From positions 1 to 64,000 of the forward strand of contig JAHBMJ010003776.1 of assembly GCA_018398765.1 (NCBI GenBank): a stretch of 64,000 nucleotides of DNA, written 5' to 3'. The position numbers and the translations under genes are program-made. The notes under the pieces are model-generated. The model was not told the origin of the DNA. It did no database searches and saw only the letters and a program-made list of their open reading frames with translations. Each line of letters starts with the position of its first letter. Positions within the stretch are counted from its first letter, which is position 1. Positions 56,401 through 64,000 of this stretch are shown one piece after another. The stretch comes from Chromera velia. Taxonomy: Eukaryota; Sar; Chromeraceae.

Positions 56401-58031
56401 GGATGGATGGTATTATGGCAGGTTCATTCTGTCAAGCGTCTGATGAAGGGTCCCGAGAAGCTGGAGGCACAGTATAGAGAGAAGAAAGTGAGGGCGAGAG
56501 AGGTCAGTCAACTGACTAACTGCCTTGGTTCGTTGGTTCGTGATGGGGCGGTGGGGCCAATCGGGGCTTTGTCTGTTTATCCCTGTCTTTTGCTTCTGGA
56601 CAGAGAAGGAAAAACGGCAGGAGGGAGGAGAATCGTCTGGTATCTATCCCTCCCTCCTTTTTTCGAATCGGATCAAAGAGTGTTTCTTCCTTCCGGTCTC
56701 TTCATTCCTCTAGTTCCTGTCAGATTGTTCCGTTTCTTCCCGTCTCCAGAGGAAGGGACGCTTGCATGGCATGAAAAGGATGATACGCAGAGAGCCTGCT
56801 TGAGTCAGCAGATCGGCCCCTTCTTTCCTTTCTTCCTTTCTTGTTCCTTCCTTCTTTTTCTGTCTGTCTCCTCTCCTCCGCTTGTTGGGCGGTCGGTTGC
56901 CTGTCCGCATGCATTAATTCAGAGCTGCATGTTTTCTTGCTTGGTGCACGTGTGTGCCGAGAGAGAAAAACAAGGATCGATGGATTATATCGGTAAGTGA
57001 CTACGTGCGCAGGGCAGACCAATGCCGCCAAAAAAAAAAACACGCGCGCGCGCGCGTACACACACACACACACCGATTGCTGTTGCACTTCTGCATGCAG
57101 ATGGCAGATGAATTCCACCAGCTGCGCGCTGTGGGGTTTTTGGGGTCCCTTGAGCGAATCCGCGTGGCTGCTGAGGAGAGGATGATGAGACCTCTCACAA
57201 AGGAGGAGCTCGGGCACTTCATTGGGTGCCCTTGGGACACCTTCTCTCAAATGGTTAGTCAGTCAGTCAGTCGGTCAGTCAGTCAGTCGGTCGGTTGGTC
57301 GGTCAGTCAGTCAGTGAAGAAGTGAGTCAGGGACTACAAGAATGGAACGGAACAAGAACACTCGCCCTTCTTTCCGAAAGGCAGTCGCTGTTCTTTCATC
57401 TTTACCTCTTCCCTTCTTACTTACCCTACGACTGCTGCTGACACTCTTTCCACCAACTTATGGGAGGCAGTTTCCACCGCGACTTTCCAGGAAATCTTCT
57501 GACACCAACTCTGTGCGGTGCAACCAACAAGAAGAGAGAGAGAGAGAGAGTCTATCTCTCTATCTGCAGATGGCCAGATGCCAGTCCCTACTCGATCAGA
57601 TCGTCCAAAGCAAAGAGAACTTCCTCCACGAGTTGGCAAAGTCAGTCTTTCTTTCTTTCGGGCAGCCAGCCAAAGTGCATGTCTGTCTCGAAATCAGTCG
57701 GTCGGGTGAGCAGGCAAAAAAGGCAAAATGCGCATCGAAATCCTCAAGCAAGAAAGAGAGGGAAGAAATAAGTAGAGGAGCTAGTTGGTAGGTCGGTGAG
57801 GGGTAACAGAGCAGAAGAGGGGGAAGGTCACAAGAGAAGGAAAGCCTGGGACGGTCTTCGTTTTTTTTTTTTTTTCAAAAGAAGAAAAGAAGAAGCAGCT
57901 GCATCAGAAACGGTCCGGGAAACAGAGTATCGATTCGGGGTCCGTCCACACAGGCCTCCTCCCTTTCTGCTCTCTCTCTCTCTCTCCTGCTTATTTACTT
58001 GCTCAATCCCTCCCTCACAAATCAAATACCT

Positions 58032-58062
<31 letters not shown>

Positions 58063-58190
58063 TTCTCTCCTTTGCGTAAGCGGTCTTGCTGCTTCGCTCC
58101 GCACCCCCAGCGGTCGACCGCCTGTTCTTTCTTTTTTTTTTCCACCCTCTGCCATTTTTTCTGCCCGCCTGACGAAGTGACAGGACATTC

Positions 58191-58259
<69 letters not shown>

Positions 58260-58588
58260 GAGTTTCGGGACAGGATCGAAGGCGAAAGTTTCGAGAGTGC
58301 CATTGATAGGGGCAGAGACGGTCGGTGTGCTCTTTCTTTCTCACACATGTTCATTATTCCTTCCGCTGTTCATTCTTCCTTTTTTTGTGTGCTCATTTTA
58401 GAGTCGTTCTCTCTCTTTTTCTAGCTCTTTCTCTTCCGCCCTCTGTTTCGCTTTCTTGTTTTTTTTTTTGCTTGTCTTTCTGCCCCCCCCCTTCTCTTCT
58501 CTCTCTGTGTGTGTGTGCGCGCGCGCGGAAGGAGAGAGAGAGAGAGAGAAATGACAATCCTCTCGCCTGCCTGTCTTCTTGCTGTCTG

Positions 58589-58624
<36 letters not shown>

Positions 58625-61600
58625 CGAAACAAAGGAAGCGAAAAAGTGAAGTAAAGAAAAGACGTAGCCTGTCTGTCAGCAAAGAAGGGAGAAGAAGAAA
58701 TATATAGTCTGTCTGTTAAAAGAAGAAAGAAAAAAACAGACGAGAATGAAGAAAGAGAAAAAGGGAAAGAAAAGACGGTATAGTGTGTCTATCCGTTCAG
58801 AACGACGGAAGAGAGACAGGGAGCGACATGATCGACTCTCTCTCTGTCTCTGTGAAAAGCAGAAGGCAGCAGAGGGAAGAAAGAGACAGTGCAGCAACGT
58901 CTCCGTTTGCTTGTTTGCCGACTGTCAATTCAACCCGAGAGCAAAATAAAGAGACGTCACGCATGAGATTTCCTTTTCTCCCTGTCTGTTGGTCTTGTCT
59001 ATTTGTGTGTTTTGGACTCTATGCCAGGTGAGTGGAATATCAAAACCATCCGTGCACAGCCAGATGGATCTCTCTCATGTCTGCATGTGTACCTCTTTTT
59101 TTCTGCTTCCTTGCAGCCATGCGTCGGTTCTACAAAGATCTTCCTATGACCCAATTCACGAGGTCGGAGATTGAGTCCGCTCTTCGGACAAAAATCATGA
59201 GCGCCCTTCTCTTCATGCCAGTGCAGACGGTCAGTCAGTGAGTATTTGACGCACTTCGTGCGAATGGCCCGGAAAGCGAAATCAGCGCCTCGCTGAAGTT
59301 TTGTTCAATGCCGTCTCAGCTTCATTCGTTTTCCGGGGCTTTTGCGTGCGTCAGATTTTCCTATCAGTGTCGGGCGCGTGCCGCATGATTTGGGGAACGC
59401 AATTCTTTTTAAGTGCCCTCTCAGCTTCGCTTTCCGGGCCATGTGCTTCCAGTCCAACTTCGGCGATTTGTTATCGAGTAGCCATCTCAACTGCAGCGCT
59501 TTTTTTCGCGTTCTTTTTTTTTTTTCTGCATTACTCGTTCCCCCAAACAACCTTTTGGTGTACTTCGTCCGACGTTCTGATCTTTCTTTGTTCATCTGGA
59601 GCTTCAGTCATTTTCCTTTACTCAGGGCCGCACTTTCAATCAATCACCCTCTTTTCTTTCTCTTCTCTTCTCTGTATCACTTCTCGCTGTTCGACTGACT
59701 ATCGCACCCGCTGTCCCTGTCTATCATCGCGTTTGTCTTCCCACTTGCTTCCCTCCTCACCACCAAATTTGCATCGGAATTCGGAAAGTCCGAATGAGCG
59801 CTGGAGGGATGCCTCTTTCTTTCTTTCTTTCTTTCTTCTTGATTCCTCCTTTTTGTGCGTGTCTTATGGCCTGCTGGACGGTGGTGGCAGCTTTGCGCTC
59901 TTTCTCTTTTCTCCGTAGCTTCCTTTCTTTTGCCCACTCGCATGACTTTCTGCCTGCGGGTAGTCAAGAGAAGATACGGACTGAGAAGGAAGGACAATCA
60001 ATCAACCAGCCGGCAAGTAGCCGGGGAAGAAAGGACGCTGGGGGGGNGGGGGGGGGGGGGGGAGGGAGCTGTGCGCTCACGCTTGTATTGGGGTGAACAG
60101 ACTCCCCGCGTATGCGAAGGACCAAAAAGCGGGGAGGATGCATGCATGGAGAAAACAATGAATCCTTATGGGTGCTCTCATGCATGCGATACTCCAGTCG
60201 CGTCTGTCTCTCCCGTGTTTGTTTTGCTTCTTCTTCCTTCTTGACATTCATCTCTTGCTTGTTGCTTCCTTGGTTTTATGAATTTTTCTCCTCTCCTCTC
60301 CTCTCCTCTCGTGCAGGAATTAGATTTGCAGGGACGGGTGATCTCGAAGGAGTCCCATGAGTCCTCGAAAGTGAAGTCGAAGATCCGAAAATTCGAAAAA
60401 GAATTCAAGGAGAAAAACGGACGACTCCCCTTCAGTCAGTCAGTCAGTCCGCGAGTGATTTTGTTCTCGTGTGCAGTTAGCATTCGTGCTCCCCTCTCTC
60501 CCGAAGGAGAGATGGAGCAAGCAAGCAAGAGAGGAATAAACAGGGAAAAAAGGGGGCGCAGCTGTATAGATTCACGAGCATTTCTTTTCAAGATCTGTCT
60601 GCTAGTCGGGAGTATTCTTGTTGGCCCGTGTTTGACCTGGCCGATCTATCTGCACAAACCCACTCATTTGTGGTGTGTTCTCTTCTCTTTTCTTCTTTCT
60701 TTCTTTCCTTTCCTTCTTTCTTTCTTTCGTTCGTTCGTTCGTTCGTTTTGCAGTGAGCGAAGTCCGGCAGGAACTTCAACTGACGCACGCCCAAGTAGTG
60801 TCAGTCGCCTGTCTTGTTTGTGCATTCTCTCGAATACCATTTTTGTGTTTGTTTCCTTTCTTCCTCCCCCCTTTGACCCGATGATTCTCTCCCACAGTGG
60901 AGTAGAGAGAGACTTGGGGGCACAACCGTGTGTAGAATTGCAAGGACGCCGAAGCACTGTTCTCCTTTCGACTGATTTGTTCGTACGTGCTCTTTCCAAT
61001 CGACACGTTCCTTGGAGTTTCCATTCCCATATCTGGTCCTTCTTATGGTGTCCGATTGCCTCCGTGATCGGATTCAAAAACAAAGACGGAGAGGCTCCTT
61101 ATAGTGCAATAGTGCGTACTGTAATCTGTTTGCAAAACGATCGGATGAGTGAACGGTCTCTTCTCTGCTTTCCTTTCGCTGGTGTGCACATGCAGGGCGG
61201 CGTCGGGCCGGTTGTCGGGCAAGGGCTTGGACGATGAAGCTTAGTGAGTGTTTTTTTTTGTCTGCCTTCGTCTTACTCTCTTATCAAATGGCTTAGCATC
61301 TGTATGTCCGAGGCGTGCATCGCAATAAGAAACCCACGTCCATACAGAAAAGCACGCAAGCGCTACATGTAGGAAGACCTGAGTGTCGAAGTGCGACAAG
61401 CGGGGTGGCTGGTGATTTCTCAATAAGTGGAATCTCTCTTCTTTCTTATCGTTCTTTCCCTCTTTTTTCGCTTTTCGCCCTTCTCAATCTGCAGTTAGTT
61501 CGGCTGGCTTTCTATCTCTCCTTCCATCCCGCCCTCCTTTCTTCCCTTGCTGCTGCATGTAATTCCATCAGCCTCAGTCTCGTAACTTTCGTTGTGCGCA

Positions 61601-63977
61601 CATCTGCCTCTTTGACGTTTCCTTGCGGGCCCTTTCGCCTTTCCTGAAAGTTCTTTCTTTGTCGGCCTGCTCGACGCGTCATTCCCTTCCGTTCCCTTCC
61701 CTTCCGTTCCTCTGCAGCGCAAAGAAGTCGAAGGGAGGAGGGAAGACATTTTATGAAGAGATCACTACGGTGAGTGAGTGAGTGAGTGAGTGAGTCGTCT
61801 CGATCTAGAAACCATTTCACGTATGCCTGCACACATACACACGCCTGTGTACAGCTCGGCATGGCAGTTTGGAACTGTCAAGCAGACAAAAAGGCGCCCG
61901 TCCCGTCGATCCCTTTTTTTTTGAAGTCGGAAGAATGGGGAGAGGAAAGAGAGGAAGGAGGGAAGAATGATATCATCAGAGGGGAGGGGGGGATCACATC
62001 ATGGCTGTGGATGCCTGGGGGGGGAGGGGAAGCGAAGGATGATGAGAAGGAAATGCATGCCCCCTCATTTGAGAGAAAGACGTTCGTCCGCTCAAGCCAA
62101 AGAAAGGAGGAAGACGCAGCCACGAAGAGAAGGAAATTAGAGTGAAGGAGAAGAAATAAAACAGAGAAGAGAAGAGAAGAGCTCCCTCGGGACATGTTCC
62201 CTCCCTGCCCTGCCTAGTTCGTTCACGTCTTTTGTCTTCAATTGCTTGAGGCTTTCTTTGTGCATGAAAATGAATGCGTCCTCTCTCCTTGTCTGTCTAT
62301 GTGTCTGTCTGTCTATCTGTCTGTCTATCTGTCTATCTGTCTGTGTGCGTGTGATGCAGTTTGATACCGACGCAGATCTGCACAAGGAGATTGACATTGC
62401 AGTCAGTTCTTTTTGTTTGTTTGTTTGTTTGTTTGTTTTTCTCTCGGAAGAAATGCTGTCTGTTTCCTGCCTGGTTATCTGGCTGTCCCCTATTTGTTTG
62501 CCGGAGCGGAAGAGCGTAGTGCCCTCTGTCTGTTGTATTGCGTGCCTTGGTTTCAATGCACCTGCTTGCTGCCATCTTGGTTTCCTTTGGGGGTGCACGG
62601 TTTTTGTCCTTTTTTTTCTTCGAGAAGCAAACAGAGGAACAAAATCTTGGCCTTTCTAGCTGTCTTTGGCCCGTCACCCCTCTCTTTTTTTTCCGGAAGG
62701 TTTCTTTTTCAAAGGGCATCTCGGCCTCTTTTGGTGTGAGTCATTCGTGATGATTCTTTTTCTTCTCGCACCTCCTCTGTGCATGGATGTGGTCTTCTTG
62801 TTGCATTCATGGCATCATTTTATGGACGTGACGTGACGGACAAACAAAACGATTGCAGGCCAAATCCGGAATCAAGAAGAAAAAGCTCAAGAGAGCACTC
62901 GCGTACATGCCGGACATGACGGATGAGGAACGACAACTGGTGGGTCGGTGGGTCGGGATGTTGGTGTGGCGTGTGGCGTGTGTGTGTGTGTGTGTGTGTG
63001 TGTTTGTGTGTGTGTGTGAATGTGGTCTGTCTGTGCTTGTGGAGGTGTGTATGTGTATGTGTATGTGCGTGTAGGTGGTGTGGTTGTCGGCAGCTTGAGT
63101 TCTCTCAGCAAGAGAGGACGGCTGAGAGATAATCAATGACTCTTCTCTCATTCAGTCTGCTGCCCGTGTGACGAACACTGCAAAATGAAAAAAAAAAAAA
63201 AGAGAGAAAGAGGAGACTCGAACTTCGCTTCTCAAGAATGAGATCCTCTCTTCGGGATTTGCAGCCATGACAAAGCACTAGGACTTCATTCTTTCTCAGT
63301 TGATTTTGGGTTTTCCTTCACATTCCTTCCTGCCTGTCTCTCTGTCTGTGTGTCTGCAGATTGCTTTGACGAAGGGGTTGAAGGTTGTCAACCGGACAGA
63401 GGTGGAGGAGCTCGAGAAGGCACAAGCAGCCAATGCGACGTCCACCTTGGAGGCCGCAGGAGATGCGAAAGAAAATGGCAAAGAGAGGGAAGAACAGGCA
63501 GCCTCCCACGAGCCCCTCCCTGTTCTGACTTCTGTGCAGAAACAAGCTTTGAGGTCGATGGGCATAGAACCCGATACAGCCGACAGCGAGCTCTTGCGTG
63601 CAGCAGTAGACAGTCTGAATGGAGGGGGTGCATTTGGATTTGCAAGTGTCATGTCTCTCGAAGCGCTGTCTGATGCAGCTGCATCCTCCTCATCGTCCTC
63701 TTCCCTGTCTTCTTCTGATGGAAAGGGAGAGAAGGAGGAAGAAGGAGATGAAGGGGGGGGTACAAATAGAACAGCTCAAGCATTAGTTGAGCCAGAGAGA
63801 AAGAAGGTGAACGCATTGTTTGAAGTTTCAGAAAGTGGGGAACCGGAGTTGACTGCCATCGAGGCCGCCCAGACTTTAGGCATTGTTAGCGTTGAGGCGA
63901 GAGGACTGCTGCTTGCTGAGGATCAGAGGAAAGTCGACACAATGCTCCTTCAGGCAAACGCAAAAATGAGAGCATAC
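53427..63977 (+). CDS. Long multi-exon protein of unknown function, 3' end outside the window
   Basis: Exons are 53427-54611, about 55064-55126 (start uncertain), 55270-55469, 55842-55944, 56422-56502, 57101-57253, 57570-57640, 58259-58320, 59117-59229, 60317-60434, 60754-60799, 61196-61243, 61718-61769, 62360-62401, 62859-62939 and 63360-63977. They encode about 1,012 residues with phases closing from the third exon onward. The last exon ends at a GTAAGT donor, so the gene continues past the window. The N-terminal exon is charged with glycine/serine linkers. The middle is helical ([56 protein letters not shown]). A segment [18 protein letters not shown] runs on into [10 protein letters not shown] across a splice; short ExxFxxxxGRxP motifs occur in Sld2/RecQ4-type and FAM13-type proteins, but the resemblance is weak. 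[19 protein letters not shown] is strongly basic. No family is assigned. Confidence 0.75.
58185..58258. repeat. (CT)n(GT)n tract forming a splice acceptor
   Basis: A pure CT run followed by a GT run ends directly in GCAG before the exon at 58259, so the microsatellite supplies the polypyrimidine context of this acceptor. Confidence 0.8.
62283..62345. repeat. (CTGT/CTAT)n microsatellite in an intron
   Basis: CTGTCTGT and CTATCTGT units lie immediately upstream of the acceptor of the exon at 62360. Confidence 0.8.
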
Positions 63978-64000
63978 GTAAGTCAACAGCAACCATTTTT

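Noticed and set aside
1-64000. tRNA and rRNA genes
   Set aside because: I looked for cloverleaf-like or conserved ribosomal words by eye and saw none; a covariance-model scan would be needed to exclude them.

Overview
This is a nuclear genomic window from an intron-rich protist. Nearly every gene is broken into small exons with GT-AG introns, the introns and spacers are full of tetranucleotide repeats (GTCA, GTCT, GTGA), and the standard stop codons fit. The combination of a very large cysteine-rich modular receptor with a stramenopile/alveolate-type multi-helix membrane region suggests an alveolate alga of the chromerid type (Chromera-like). That assignment is inference. Three single N positions lie in low-complexity runs (4169, 7843, 60047).

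Layout. 1-1388: no gene seen. 1389-3720 (+): Ulp1/C48-type cysteine protease locus that looks degraded. 4148-5160: TG microsatellite, AT-rich DNA and a GC-rich block. 5438-9118 (+): nine-exon gene for a 261-residue protein of unknown function; all exon phases close. 9119-19366: repeat-rich region with a 47-bp minisatellite, a ~143-bp higher-order TGAC satellite, a 63-codon (189-bp) triplicate and a ~205-bp AT-rich repeat. It also holds the 3' end of a minus-strand gene (13310-11679) and two weak coding-like fragments. 19367-20797 (-): intronless secreted beta-lactamase-fold serine hydrolase. 21498-23585 (+): intronless multi-helix membrane protein ending in a MYND zinc finger; these two are divergent and share a ~700-bp spacer. 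25139-52726 (-): one giant gene, about 39 exons and ~5,300 residues, with a signal peptide, seven discoidin-like modules, twelve EGF, nine sushi, two HYR, a cysteine-rich stalk, about nine membrane helices and a ~1,700-residue low-complexity tail dense in RRxS sites. 53427-63977 (+): at least 16 exons of a long unknown protein that runs off the right edge; it is divergent from the receptor across a 700-bp spacer.

The most unusual features are as follows. Almost all extracellular exons of the giant receptor are phase 1-1, the hallmark of exon shuffling known from animals. Five short inserted cassettes inside this gene each duplicate 33-46 bp, always across or beside an exon border, and three or four share a TTTCATACAGAATTC core. 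Many tandem repeats start exactly at splice donors.

Exon borders were built by hand from splice signals and checked for phase closure. No homology search was possible, so domain names rest on visible cysteine and motif spacing.
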